Position numbers and translations under genes: made by a program
DNA from: an uncultured Victivallales bacterium
GTDB taxonomy: Bacteria > Verrucomicrobiota > Lentisphaeria > Victivallales > UBA1829
Direction of reading: 5' to 3'
Assembly (NCBI GenBank): GCA_944390735.1
Contig: CALXRL010000007.1
Coordinates: 1 to 64,000 of the forward strand
Length of the DNA: 64,000 nt
Shown here: piece by piece, positions 1-7,655 of the stretch
How the letters are laid out: each line of letters starts with the position of its first letter
Position numbering within the stretch: the stretch's first letter is position 1
Notes under the pieces: generated by a model
Seen by the model: only the letters and a program-made list of their open reading frames with translations
Database searches by the model: none
What the model was told of the DNA's origin: nothing

Positions 1-447
1 CGCAAAAATTGAATTTTTGCTCCTGTAAGTGTTTCGACACCTGTCGACCAGGGGGCCAACCAAAGGTTTTCCCCCTGGACCCCCTCATCCTTTTCGGCGT
101 AACCACGTTAAGGCAGAAAAACAAAGCTGGATCGTCAGCAAACGTCTTTCCCTTACCCTTGTCGGCGGAAAATGGTTGCATCGGGAAAAAGGAGCAGGGA
201 GTGCAGAGGGCGAACCATTTGGTTTGCCCTTTGCCCGGCAAGTGCCGGAAAAAAACGGGAAGCCGAAATTTTAAATTTCGGCGATGGGTGCAGGGCCGGT
301 GGTCCTGCCGAGGGGTGTTGGGGGCGAGAAGCCACCAACTAGAAAGTCCCCGAAGCGCAGGAGCAACAGAAAGCAGCTGCCTACTAGCCCTTCGAAGTAG
401 AAAGCCGAATCAAGCAAGTTGCAGTTATATTTCAAAAAACAGTGAAA
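1..447. other. Non-coding, hairpin-rich region at the left edge
   Basis: No convincing gene is seen; open frames here lack a good ribosome site and look unlike neighbouring proteins. Several inverted repeats are visible: 2-10/12-20 (GCAAAAATT with its complement), 48-55/71-78 (CCAGGGGG/CCCCCTGG), an 11-base-pair arm beginning AGGGCGAACCA near 206-229, CCGGCA/TGCCGG near 236-249, and 262-270/274-282 (GCCGAAATT/AATTTCGGC). I infer a structured intergenic or dispersed repeat element, or the 3' end of an RNA gene I do not recognise. It lies beyond the 3' end of the minus-strand bioB. Confidence 0.4.
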
Positions 448-1392
448 TCAGTTTCGCAGGAGTTCCAGACCGACGTCTTGAATCATCTGTTCATCGGCAT
501 TGGTTCCGCGTCCGGGAGTGACGAGGTAGCCTCCGGTCATGAAGCTGTCTGCGCCGGCGGCGAAGATCCAGGACTGGAGGTCGCGGAGGTTTTGTTCGCG
601 ACCGCCGCAGACACGGATACTGGTATTTGGCATCATGAGTCTGGCAGCGGCGATGGTGCGCAGGCAATCCAGAGGAGTGATTCCGCGACCGCCTTCGAGC
701 GGGGTTCCGGGGATGGGGCTGAGGAAGTTCAGCGGGACGGAATCCACATGGAGAGAGCGGATGGTCTCCAGCAGTTCGACTCTTTGTTCGAGGGATTCTC
801 CGATGCCGATGATTCCGCCGGAGCAGACGGTGAATCCGAGTCGTTTTGCAGTTTTCACTGTTTCGATCTGGGAGCTGTAAGGTCTGGTTGTGCAGATTTC
901 CGGGAAGTAGCTGGGGGCTGCTTCGAGATTGTGATGGAAGCGGTCGAGTCCGGCTTGTTTGAGCTGGAGGAGGGCGTCTTCCGTCATGATTCCGAGGGAG
1001 GCGCAGGGGATGATCGGCAGTGTTTCGCGGATCATTCGGATTGCCTTGCAGATTTCATCGAGGTCGTGTCCCGGTACGACTTTGGTTCCGGAGGTGACGA
1101 TGCCGAAGCGATGGGCTCCATGTCCGGCCGCGATTTCCGCGGCCTTGACCATCTCCTCCGCGGAGATCAGCGGATAGGGTGTGATTTTGGCTTTGGATCG
1201 GGAGGACTGTGCGCAGAAGGCGCAGTTCTGAGCGCAGTTGCCGCATTTGGCGTTGACGATGGAACAGGTTTTGATTTGGGTTCCGAATGTTTTCTGTCTG
1301 AGTTCGGATGCTTTTTTGAAATAGTCCAGAAGTTCAGGCAGGTCCGTTGTTTTCAAGAGTGCGAGTGCTTCTTCGCATGTGATGCCTTGCAT
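448..1392 (-). CDS. bioB: Biotin synthase
   Basis: Radical-SAM enzyme that inserts sulfur into dethiobiotin, the last step of biotin synthesis, in the cytosol. The 314-aa protein is started at the ATG at 1390-1392 because GGAG stands 6 bases before it; an in-frame ATG 42 bases further upstream has no such site. The SAM-cluster motif CxxxCxxC is C53, C57, C60, followed by AQS. C130 (CASLG), C190 (CSGGI) and R260 line up with auxiliary-cluster ligands of the E. coli enzyme, but the position of E. coli Cys97 is Gly97 here (RFGIVTSG) and an extra Cys stands at 262 (VCGGRE). The length is normal. No other bio gene is adjacent, so it appears to be monocistronic. The family assignment is firm; the cluster type is open. 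Confidence 0.95.
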   Translation of the reverse strand: MQGITCEEALALLKTTDLPELLDYFKKASELRQKTFGTQIKTCSIVNAKCGNCAQNCAFCAQSSRSKAKITPYPLISAEEMVKAAEIAAGHGAHRFGIVTSGTKVVPGHDLDEICKAIRMIRETLPIIPCASLGIMTEDALLQLKQAGLDRFHHNLEAAPSYFPEICTTRPYSSQIETVKTAKRLGFTVCSGGIIGIGESLEQRVELLETIRSLHVDSVPLNFLSPIPGTPLEGGRGITPLDCLRTIAAARLMMPNTSIRVCGGREQNLRDLQSWIFAAGADSFMTGGYLVTPGRGTNADEQMIQDVGLELLRN

Positions 1393-1425
1393 GATGTTCT
1401 CCGAGGGTTGTTTTTTCCAACCTTT

Positions 1426-1454
1426 AAAATACACCGGCTGCCGCTGATTTTCAA
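1426..1454 (-). promoter_or_regulatory. Candidate bioB promoter
   Basis: On the minus strand, TTGAAA (1449-1454) is followed after 17 bases by TATTTT (1426-1431). It lies about 35 bases upstream of the chosen bioB start, which supports that start over the upstream ATG at 1434. Confidence 0.5.
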
Positions 1455-1575
1455 GGTGTTTGCGTCATTCCTCTTTAGCGGAAGAGGGAAGGGGGGAAGA
1501 GGGGAAGTTTTTATGAAAAGTCGGAATTCTCTTCTTTTTCTGTTCTTTCCGCTCCCTGTTGTTTTCCATGCTTTG

Positions 1576-1616
1576 TGATATAATTTCAAGAGAGAGCAAA
1601 CCAATAGAGAGCAAAC
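1576..1616 (+). promoter_or_regulatory. Extended -10 promoter and direct repeat before the GH127 gene
   Basis: TGATATAAT at 1576-1584 is a perfect extended -10 element; no good -35 is seen, which suits an activator-dependent promoter. Just downstream, AGAGAGCAAAC occurs twice (1591-1601 and 1606-1616), 15 bases apart, in the transcribed leader. The repeats could be a regulator site. Transcription would start near 1591. Confidence 0.5.
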
Positions 1617-1638
1617 TCATAGGAAGGAGACATGGAAT

Positions 1639-3501
1639 ATGAAAGAGTATCAGCCGGCAGCGATTCAGGAGATTCGTCTTCAGGATCCGTTTTTCAGCGG
1701 TCGCATCAGGATCAACAATGACGTTACGCTTCCAGCGAACGTCCGGAAGTGCCGGGAGACCGGTCGGATTGACGCATTCCGTCTGGACTGGAAGCCGGGA
1801 ATGCCGAATCAGCCGCATATTTTCTGGGATTCCGATTTTGCCAAGGTGATCGAGGGGATGGCGCTTTCGCTGATGCTCTATCCGGATCCGGAACGGGAAA
1901 AGGAGCTCGATGAATTTGTGGATCTGATTATCTCCGCCCAGCAGAAAGACGGATATCTGAATACGCACTTCACCGTGGTGGAACCGGAAAACCGCTGGAA
2001 AAATCTCTCCCGGGCTCATGAACTCTACTGTGCCGGACATCTGATGGAGGCTGCCGTCGCCCACTATAAGGCGACCGGAAAACGCAAGTTTGTGGACTGC
2101 ATGGCTCGTTATGCCGATTATATTGCGGAGGTCTTCGGGCGCAATCCCGGTCAGAAACGCGGGTATCCCGGACATCAGGAAATCGAGCTGGCTCTCTGCA
2201 AACTGGCGGAGGTGACGGGAAATCGGAAATATTCCGATCTTGCCGCCTATTTCATCAACGAGCGCGGACAGTCCCCAAACTACTTTGAAACGGTGGAGCA
2301 TTGCGAGGATACGGAAAATCTTCAGGCGGATCGTCCGATCCGCGAGATGCAGAAACTGCGCGGACACTCCGTCCGGGCGCTCTACTACCTTTCCGGAGCT
2401 GCGGATGTCGCCGCGGAAAGTGGCGATTCCTCTCTTTTCGAAGCCTGCGAACGGCTCTGGAACAATGTCGTCGAACGGAACATGTACATCACCGGCGGCG
2501 TCGGTTCCACCTGTGTCGGCGAGGCATTCACGGCGGATTACAATCTTCCGAACGATACGGCCTATGCCGAGAGCTGTGCGTCGATCGCCCTGGTCCTCTT
2601 TGCCGACCGCATGCTGAACCAGACAGGCGACGCCCGCTACGCCGATGTCATGGAGACCGCTCTTTACAACGGAGCCATCAGCGGCCTGAGTCTCGGCGGC
2701 GACAAGTTCTTCTATGCCAATCCTCTGGAGAACGACGACCAGATGTTTGAACACGGCCAGCAGATGCGGAAACGTCAGCCCTGGTTCGGCTGCTCCTGCT
2801 GCCCGACCAATTACTGCCGCTTCCTTCCGCAGATCGCCAGCTTTGCCTGGTCCGTCTCCGACGACTGCCTCATGGTGAACATTCCGGCCGCATGTGCCGG
2901 AAACGTGAAACGGAAAAACACTTCTCTGCAATTCCGTCTTTCCGGATCGTATCCCTACGATGGAGCCGGCACGCTGGAAATTTCCGACGCATCCGGAGCC
3001 GGGGAAAGCACCATCGCTCTCCGGATCCCGGGATGGTGCCGGAACTGGACGCTCTCGCTGAACGGAAAAGCCGTTGCCGATTCTCCGCAAAAAGGCTATG
3101 TCCGGTTGCGTCGCGAATGGAAGAAGGGCGACCGCATTGAATGGAAGTTTGATATGCCGGTCCGGGTGGTTCATGCCAATCCGAGAGTCAGTGCGGATAT
3201 CGGACGCGCGGCAATCCTGCGCGGTCCCCTGGTCTACGCGCTCGAAAGCGTTGACAATTCCGCTCCTCTGGAGCTGATCCGCCTGAAAAAAGGCACCTCC
3301 TTCACGTTGAAACCGGCGGAAGGTCTGCCGGAAGGAACCATCGCCATCTCCGGCGACGCCATGATTCAGGCGGATACGGATCAGCTCTATTTTGAGGGCG
3401 ATCTTCCCCTTTCTCCGGGACGCTTCACCGCGATCCCGAGCGCATTGTGGCAGAACCGCGGCGATTCTTCCATGCGGATCTGGATTCCCGAGGCGGAATA
3501 A
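1639..3501 (+). CDS. GH127 beta-L-arabinofuranosidase-like enzyme
   Basis: Glycoside hydrolase of the DUF1680/GH127 family, whose characterised members (HypBA1 type) release beta-L-arabinofuranose from plant glycoproteins and pectic side chains. The 620 aa match the family length. The zinc and catalytic residues are all present: E311 and C313 (AESC), C387-C388 in CSCCPTN, and E295 (GEAF). The spacing of 16 residues between E295 and E311 equals that between the acid/base and zinc glutamates of HypBA1, so C387 is the likely nucleophile. There is no signal peptide, so it should act in the cytosol on imported oligosaccharides. The start is set by AAGGAGA 8 bases upstream. It is a single-gene unit between its own promoter and a terminator. 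The exact substrate is an inference; other GH127/GH146-like specificities are possible. Confidence 0.9.
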   Translation: MKEYQPAAIQEIRLQDPFFSGRIRINNDVTLPANVRKCRETGRIDAFRLDWKPGMPNQPHIFWDSDFAKVIEGMALSLMLYPDPEREKELDEFVDLIISAQQKDGYLNTHFTVVEPENRWKNLSRAHELYCAGHLMEAAVAHYKATGKRKFVDCMARYADYIAEVFGRNPGQKRGYPGHQEIELALCKLAEVTGNRKYSDLAAYFINERGQSPNYFETVEHCEDTENLQADRPIREMQKLRGHSVRALYYLSGAADVAAESGDSSLFEACERLWNNVVERNMYITGGVGSTCVGEAFTADYNLPNDTAYAESCASIALVLFADRMLNQTGDARYADVMETALYNGAISGLSLGGDKFFYANPLENDDQMFEHGQQMRKRQPWFGCSCCPTNYCRFLPQIASFAWSVSDDCLMVNIPAACAGNVKRKNTSLQFRLSGSYPYDGAGTLEISDASGAGESTIALRIPGWCRNWTLSLNGKAVADSPQKGYVRLRREWKKGDRIEWKFDMPVRVVHANPRVSADIGRAAILRGPLVYALESVDNSAPLELIRLKKGTSFTLKPAEGLPEGTIAISGDAMIQADTDQLYFEGDLPLSPGRFTAIPSALWQNRGDSSMRIWIPEAE

Positions 3502-3512
3502 TCCGAACCCTT

Positions 3513-3555
3513 CTCCCCTGTCCCCTTCCGTCGGGGGCGGGGGAGGCTTATTTTT
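3513..3555 (+). terminator. Rho-independent terminator after the GH127 gene
   Basis: CTCCCC (3513-3518) and CCCC (3522-3525) pair with GGGG (3533-3536) and GGGGAG (3540-3545), followed by TTATTTTT. The T-tract runs into the last codons of the convergent aldolase gene. Confidence 0.7.
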
Positions 3556-4294
3556 CCAGCAGCTTCCGGAATGCCGATTTCATGCAGTTGAGATCGGTCC
3601 CCATGGCGAGAAAGCGGAATCCCCGTTCGATGCAGTCCGTCGCAGACATGGATGGCTTGCAGAGCATTCCCGCGATTTTCCCATGCTTCCGGGCCGCTTC
3701 CAGAACGGCTTTTTCCGCGGAGCGCATCGGTTCGGAATCGAACTGCCGGTAGCATCCGAGATTCAGCGAGAGGTCGGAATGTCCTATGAAAAGCACATCG
3801 ATCCCCTCCACGGAGGCGATGGAGTCGATGTTCCGGACCGCCGCTGCGCTTTCGATCTGAGCGATGCAGAGCAGTTCCCGGTTCGCCCTCTGGAAATACT
3901 CCTTGAAATGGAATCCGTAGTCCGCGGCCCTGGAGCCGGAGGAGAGTCCCCGGATTCCCTCCGGAGGGTAGCGCATGGCCCGGACCAGACGTTCCGCTTC
4001 CTCGCGTGTTTCAATCATCGGAGCCATGATGCCGGAAGCGCCGAAGTCGAGAATGCGTTTGATCGTCGCCTCGTTCAGCGCCGGAATCCGGACGATCGGC
4101 GCGCTGGAGGCATGGTTCAGCATCATGATCTGCTGAAGAGTCGCCTGCTCGTCTCCGAGTCCGTGTTCCATATCAATCAGAAGCCAGTCAAAGCCGCATT
4201 CCGCCGCGATCTCCACCACCGGGAGCGCTCCGCTGGCAATGAAAAGTCCGCGGGTGAGCGCCTGTTCCCGAATCTCGTTTCGAATCAATTTCAT
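3548..4294 (-). CDS. HpcH/HpaI-family 2-keto-3-deoxy acid aldolase
   Basis: Class II pyruvate aldolase of the HpcH/HpaI family (248 aa, full length). It should cleave a 2-keto-3-deoxy (or 4-hydroxy-2-oxo) acid to pyruvate and an aldehyde in the cytosol. DMEHG at 41-45 carries the family's catalytic histidine (H44), R68 sits in the VRIP strand, and the metal-binding Glu is in AQIES followed by a GHSDLS motif. It is the last gene of a four-gene minus-strand operon, overlapping the preceding kinase-fold gene by 4 bases (ATGA). The operon suggests catabolism of a sugar acid such as 2-keto-3-deoxy-L-rhamnonate or a related acid, but the substrate cannot be read from the sequence. Confidence 0.88.
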   Translation of the reverse strand: MKLIRNEIREQALTRGLFIASGALPVVEIAAECGFDWLLIDMEHGLGDEQATLQQIMMLNHASSAPIVRIPALNEATIKRILDFGASGIMAPMIETREEAERLVRAMRYPPEGIRGLSSGSRAADYGFHFKEYFQRANRELLCIAQIESAAAVRNIDSIASVEGIDVLFIGHSDLSLNLGCYRQFDSEPMRSAEKAVLEAARKHGKIAGMLCKPSMSATDCIERGFRFLAMGTDLNCMKSAFRKLLEK

Positions 4295-5361
4295 CTCTGT
4301 TCCTCCAGTTGCCTGATTGCCGATTTCAGTCTGCGGACCGTGGTTTCCCGCAGAGATTCTCCCGCAGCGGCGAGAAAGAAATCGTTTCCTTTTTCAAAAT
4401 AGCCCATGTAGTCCCGGATCATGGTTTTCCAGAGCATGTTGCGAAGCGTATGCAGGGCGATCCGCTTCCGTTCCGCTTTGCCGATCGGCGTGAGGGCCGC
4501 GTAACTTGCGATCAGTTCTTCCATGAACTCCTTGTCCTGAAAACAGTTGACGATCCCGAGATCGTCCATCGGGTCGCCGATGACGCAGTCGTCCCAGTCG
4601 ATGACCGCGGCAAGTTCCGATTCCGTCCCGAGCATGTTCCAGAACGTGAAGTCACGGTGCAGCAGGGAGCCTTTTCCGAATTTGAGCAGAGATTCGGCGC
4701 GGGAAAACAGCGCATTTACCGTCCCGCATTCGGATTCGCTGAGAAATCCGTGATGAAGAAGATATTCCAGATGTACAGCAAGCCTCTTCCGGAAATAGTC
4801 CGGACAGGTTGCATCGAGTCCCTGCAGATTGCCCGATTTCTGAAGTTCATCGGTGTTCAGGAATCCGAAGCCGGGAAAGCGGAACGCGTGCAGACGGGCA
4901 AGAAAGGTTCCCGTCTGCCGGGCAATCGACGGCCTCCGGAGTGTACCTGCCTTCGCAAAGGTGTTCAGACAGGGGCGGTCGATGAATTCCATGATCTGCC
5001 AGCGGAAGGGAAATTCCCGCAGGGAGATGTCGGTCTCCAGGACGTTCGGAACGGGGAGTCCCTGCTCGTGCAGAAGACGCATAACGGTGCTTTCGGCAAG
5101 CATGTAGTCGTCTTCGATTCCACCCGGATCAAGCCGGAGCAGATACGCTTTCCCTGCGGAGGAAAAGCGATAGGTCAGGTGGTTGCCGTCCGCGCGAAGC
5201 GGTTGGAACGATTCGGGCGATCCGCCGGAAAATTGTTCCGCGATCCGCCGGGCGGAAGCGTTCCATTCGGGAGAGTCGTACTTCTCCTGAAAGTAGATTC
5301 GCTTTTTGGCTTCCGGAGAGAGGCCGGAATCGCATTTCCAGTAGAAGATATCACTTCTCAT
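4291..5361 (-). CDS. Aminoglycoside-phosphotransferase-fold kinase
   Basis: A 356-aa small-molecule kinase of the APH/choline kinase fold. The catalytic loop HRDFTFWN contains H235, D237 and N242 (HxDxxxxN), and the metal-binding segment IDWDD gives D255-D257; the N-lobe around 55-80 has the nucleotide-binding strands. Family members phosphorylate sugars, homoserine, choline or amino sugars as well as antibiotics, so antibiotic resistance should not be assumed. It sits between a BNR-propeller protein (11-base overlap) and an HpcH aldolase (4-base overlap), so it is translationally coupled to both. A sugar or sugar-acid kinase feeding the aldolase is the simplest inference. Confidence 0.75.
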   Translation of the reverse strand: MRSDIFYWKCDSGLSPEAKKRIYFQEKYDSPEWNASARRIAEQFSGGSPESFQPLRADGNHLTYRFSSAGKAYLLRLDPGGIEDDYMLAESTVMRLLHEQGLPVPNVLETDISLREFPFRWQIMEFIDRPCLNTFAKAGTLRRPSIARQTGTFLARLHAFRFPGFGFLNTDELQKSGNLQGLDATCPDYFRKRLAVHLEYLLHHGFLSESECGTVNALFSRAESLLKFGKGSLLHRDFTFWNMLGTESELAAVIDWDDCVIGDPMDDLGIVNCFQDKEFMEELIASYAALTPIGKAERKRIALHTLRNMLWKTMIRDYMGYFEKGNDFFLAAAGESLRETTVRRLKSAIRQLEEQR

Positions 5362-6553
5362 GTTCTTTTTCCAGCCGTCTGGTGCGGGACTGCACCATGG
5401 TGTGTTTCAGTAGGAGGGAGCCGGAAACGTCTTTCCCGGCGAGCACATCGGCTTCGGTGAAGACGGCAAGAAGAATTTCACCGCATTCCCGCCGGTAATC
5501 GTATTGAAGATAGATGCGGCCGTCATCGGCCTGGAATCCGTCGGGATAGCTGATGCCGTGACGTTCGTCGAGAAGGAGTCCGCCCTTCCAGTGTTTGCCG
5601 TCGTCGCAGGAGAGATACGCACTCAGATGGGAGCGCGCCTCCGGCTCCTCCGGATTGGAGTATTTGACCAGCAGAAGATTGCCTGAACGCAGTTTCCGGA
5701 GAAAGAATCGGGCGCTGGCGCTGGGAAAGGATGTGCGGACGGGGGAACTCCACGTGTATCCGCCGTCAAAGGATTCGCTTTGGCTCATGCCGTGGGCGGT
5801 GCGGAGATACATCAGAAGGGAACCGTCACGGCGTTCGACGATCATGTGTTCATCGAAGGTCGGTTCGATATTGAGGACTCCGCCGCGTTTCTCCCACGAG
5901 ATTCCGCCGTCCTTTGAGGCGAAAACATGCGCTTTGCGTTCGGAATCCAGCTCGTGAAAGAGATTGCTCCGTTCTCCGAGCCAGAAACAGGAGGTTTCGA
6001 TCCCGATTTTCTCCCGGCACCAGAGCGAGAGAGGCAGCAGCCAGGTGCCGTCCTTCAGAACCGTGGGCTTGTTCAGGGACGCGCCGTGCCAGATCCGGCG
6101 GGGAGTGCTCCAGGACGGGGTGTCGGAATCGGGATCGGAACAGACGGAATACCAGCTTCCCGCGCGCCCGTCGAAATAGCCGAAACTTTCGGTGAAGAAG
6201 AGAAAGAGCCGTCCGTCGGGCGCGGTCCAGAGATTGCCGACCACGGCGGAAAGATGAATCCCGCAGTCCGGATATCCCGGATCCAGAATGAACTGCGGTT
6301 CGGAGAAGGTTTTTCCGTCGTCATCGCTTCTGGCAAGCAGAATGACCGCTTTGTCGTTGTCGCCTCCGGCGAACCATCCCAGCCAGATGCGTCCGCCGGG
6401 CGTTCGCGCCATTCCCATGCTCATGGTGTAGTCGTCGACTTCCGGATGGAACCGGAGCGGCGGATCGCGTTTGATTTCCGGCGGAACCAGCGCACTGTCG
6501 ACATGCTGCATGACATAGCGTTCATAGAGAGCAAAATCGGGATTCCTCTGCAT
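5351..6553 (-). CDS. Sialidase-fold (BNR repeat) protein
   Basis: A 400-aa six-bladed beta-propeller protein of the exo-sialidase superfamily (BNR_2 type). Asp-box-like motifs recur: ARSDDDGKTF, ASKDGGISW, SFDGGYTW and SCDDGKHW. No signal peptide is present, so it is probably cytosolic. Members in anaerobic glycan degraders are often not sialidases, and no neighbouring neuraminate genes (nanA, nanE, nanT) are present. It is the second gene of the operon, 15 bases after the GntR regulator and overlapping the kinase-fold gene. It may hydrolyse or eliminate a uronic acid or sugar-acid glycoside whose product is handled by the kinase and aldolase; this is inference. Confidence 0.72.
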   Translation of the reverse strand: MQRNPDFALYERYVMQHVDSALVPPEIKRDPPLRFHPEVDDYTMSMGMARTPGGRIWLGWFAGGDNDKAVILLARSDDDGKTFSEPQFILDPGYPDCGIHLSAVVGNLWTAPDGRLFLFFTESFGYFDGRAGSWYSVCSDPDSDTPSWSTPRRIWHGASLNKPTVLKDGTWLLPLSLWCREKIGIETSCFWLGERSNLFHELDSERKAHVFASKDGGISWEKRGGVLNIEPTFDEHMIVERRDGSLLMYLRTAHGMSQSESFDGGYTWSSPVRTSFPSASARFFLRKLRSGNLLLVKYSNPEEPEARSHLSAYLSCDDGKHWKGGLLLDERHGISYPDGFQADDGRIYLQYDYRRECGEILLAVFTEADVLAGKDVSGSLLLKHTMVQSRTRRLEKEHEK

Positions 6554-6568
6554 GATCGTTTCCTTTTT

Positions 6569-7201
6569 TTATAACGGTTGAATATGCTGCCGAATGAGTT
6601 CGGTCAGTCTGGATTCACTGCCTTCCGAAAGCGCCTTCAGCATGGCGCGGTGATCCCCGACGGATTTCCGGACCGCCGCGGGATTCAGAAATTTCGTGCG
6701 GTATTTCCGATCAAACATCAGAATCAGCACCTGGCCGAAGATCTTCAGAATGCGGTTGCCGGTGGCTTCCATGAGCGTCAGGTGAAATTGCAGATCCAGT
6801 TGATCGGCCTCTTCCGGATCGGACGTAGCCATCCGCCCGATGATATCGTTGAGTTCTTCCAGTTTTTCCGGAGTGATCCGGCGGATGAGCAGAGGAATCT
6901 GGGAGGTCTCCAGAAGCAGCCGTGTCTGTTTGAGCTCTTCGAAACCGTATCCGGCGATCTGGAGCTGAAAGGCGAGGGTTTCCCCGATGTCGAGACAGTC
7001 CGGCCGTTTGAGAAAGGTTCCCCGTCGTGTCGTTCGTTCCAGAATCCCCAGAAAACTCAGGTGTATGATGATCTCCCGGATGGTGCTTCGCGAAACGTGA
7101 AACCGTTCCGCCAGTTCCACTTCCCCGGGCAGACGGTCGCCCGGCTGAAAGCCTTCCGCGGCAATCCATTGCTGAAAAGTCTGTAACAGTGTTCGACGCA
7201 T
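6569..7201 (-). CDS. FadR-type GntR regulator (FCD domain)
   Basis: A 210-aa repressor. Residues about 1-65 form the GntR winged helix (GDRLPGEVELAERFHVSRSTIRE, here split as GDRLPGE, LAERF and VSRSTIRE); about 75-205 form an all-helical FCD ligand domain, with the metal-type residues spread through QLDLQFH and GDHRAML. This subfamily usually senses sugar acids or organic acids, which fits the downstream aldolase. It leads the operon and should control it, probably through the palindrome at 7263-7273. The start is the ATG at 7199-7201. Confidence 0.85.
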   Translation of the reverse strand: MRRTLLQTFQQWIAAEGFQPGDRLPGEVELAERFHVSRSTIREIIIHLSFLGILERTTRRGTFLKRPDCLDIGETLAFQLQIAGYGFEELKQTRLLLETSQIPLLIRRITPEKLEELNDIIGRMATSDPEEADQLDLQFHLTLMEATGNRILKIFGQVLILMFDRKYRTKFLNPAAVRKSVGDHRAMLKALSEGSESRLTELIRQHIQPL

Positions 7202-7262
7202 GGGGGTACTCCCGTTTCCGAAAAGAAAATGTTGATTTTTTTGTCTGGTTATTTTTTATAAT

Positions 7263-7273
7263 TTGTCCGACAA
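7263..7273. promoter_or_regulatory. Predicted FadR-type operator
   Basis: TTGTCCGACAA is a perfect palindrome around a central base and fits the GT-N3-AC core (tnGTnnnACna) recognised by FadR-type GntR proteins. It lies about 60 bases before the regulator start and immediately upstream of an AT-rich -10-like TATAAA (minus strand), where binding would block RNA polymerase. Autoregulation of the operon is inferred. Confidence 0.55.
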
Positions 7274-7403
7274 GTTTAAAAATAACTCTTTTCCCCGAAA
7301 ATGCAAATCCGGAAAGAGGGAAAAAGGAGAAGTCGGAGCAAAATTTTTCTTCGAAGCGGAAAAGAGGAAGAGCGGTCCTGCGGTTGCAGAGCGATTTCCC
7401 GGA

Positions 7404-7519
7404 TTGACCTGTCCATTGAAGCCTTGTGTTCTGATGGGGCGTGACGGCGCGTTTTCGCAACAAGGAGTCTTCGGAAATGAGAGGGATCGTTGATGCCGAA
7501 CTCACTCGCAGGCAATCTG
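7404..7519 (-). pseudogene. Decayed 3' fragment of an AraC regulator gene (copy 1)
   Basis: On the minus strand this still encodes recognisable pieces of the C-terminal helix-turn-helix of the AraC gene at 7656-8453: EFGINDPSHFR here against ESGFNDPSHFR in the intact gene, and CAVTPRQ-like codons, but out of frame relative to each other. The 74 bases at 7404-7477 are about 93% identical (5 differences) to 7525-7598. No start or complete domain remains. Confidence 0.75.
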
Positions 7520-7524
7520 CAGTG

Positions 7525-7598
7525 TTGACCTGTCCGTCGAAGCCTTGTGTTCTGATGGGGCGTGACGGCGCATTTCCGCAACAAAGAGTCTTCGGAAA
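7525..7598 (-). pseudogene. Decayed 3' fragment of an AraC regulator gene (copy 2)
   Basis: A second partial copy, 121 bases from copy 1 and 141 bases from the corresponding part of the intact AraC gene (about 7666-7743). It retains the CAVTP segment of the last helix but lacks the NDPSHF part. The flanks of copy 1 (GGAAGAGCG..AGCGATT) and of the functional 3' end (7628-7665) also match, so the repeats include 3' flanking DNA. Tandem duplication followed by decay is the likely origin. Confidence 0.7.
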
Positions 7599-7655
7599 GC
7601 GGGAGGCTGCTCCGGAGGGGGAACGCGGAAGAGCGTCATTTCCGCTGCGAAGCGA

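Noticed and set aside
290..430. RNase P or other known structured RNA
   Set aside because: An ACAGAAA-type word and short hairpins are present, but the conserved cores of RNase P, tmRNA, 6S and SRP RNA are missing.
1465..3174. 569-codon minus-strand open frame
   Set aside because: Antisense to the GH127 gene, which has all catalytic residues, a promoter and a terminator.
4291..5361. Aminoglycoside resistance gene
   Set aside because: The fold is that of aminoglycoside phosphotransferases, but the operon context is catabolic and the family is broad; resistance is not supported.
7263..7655. CRISPR-like repeats
   Set aside because: The 74-base repeats are two copies only, are long, and match the 3' end of the adjacent AraC gene.
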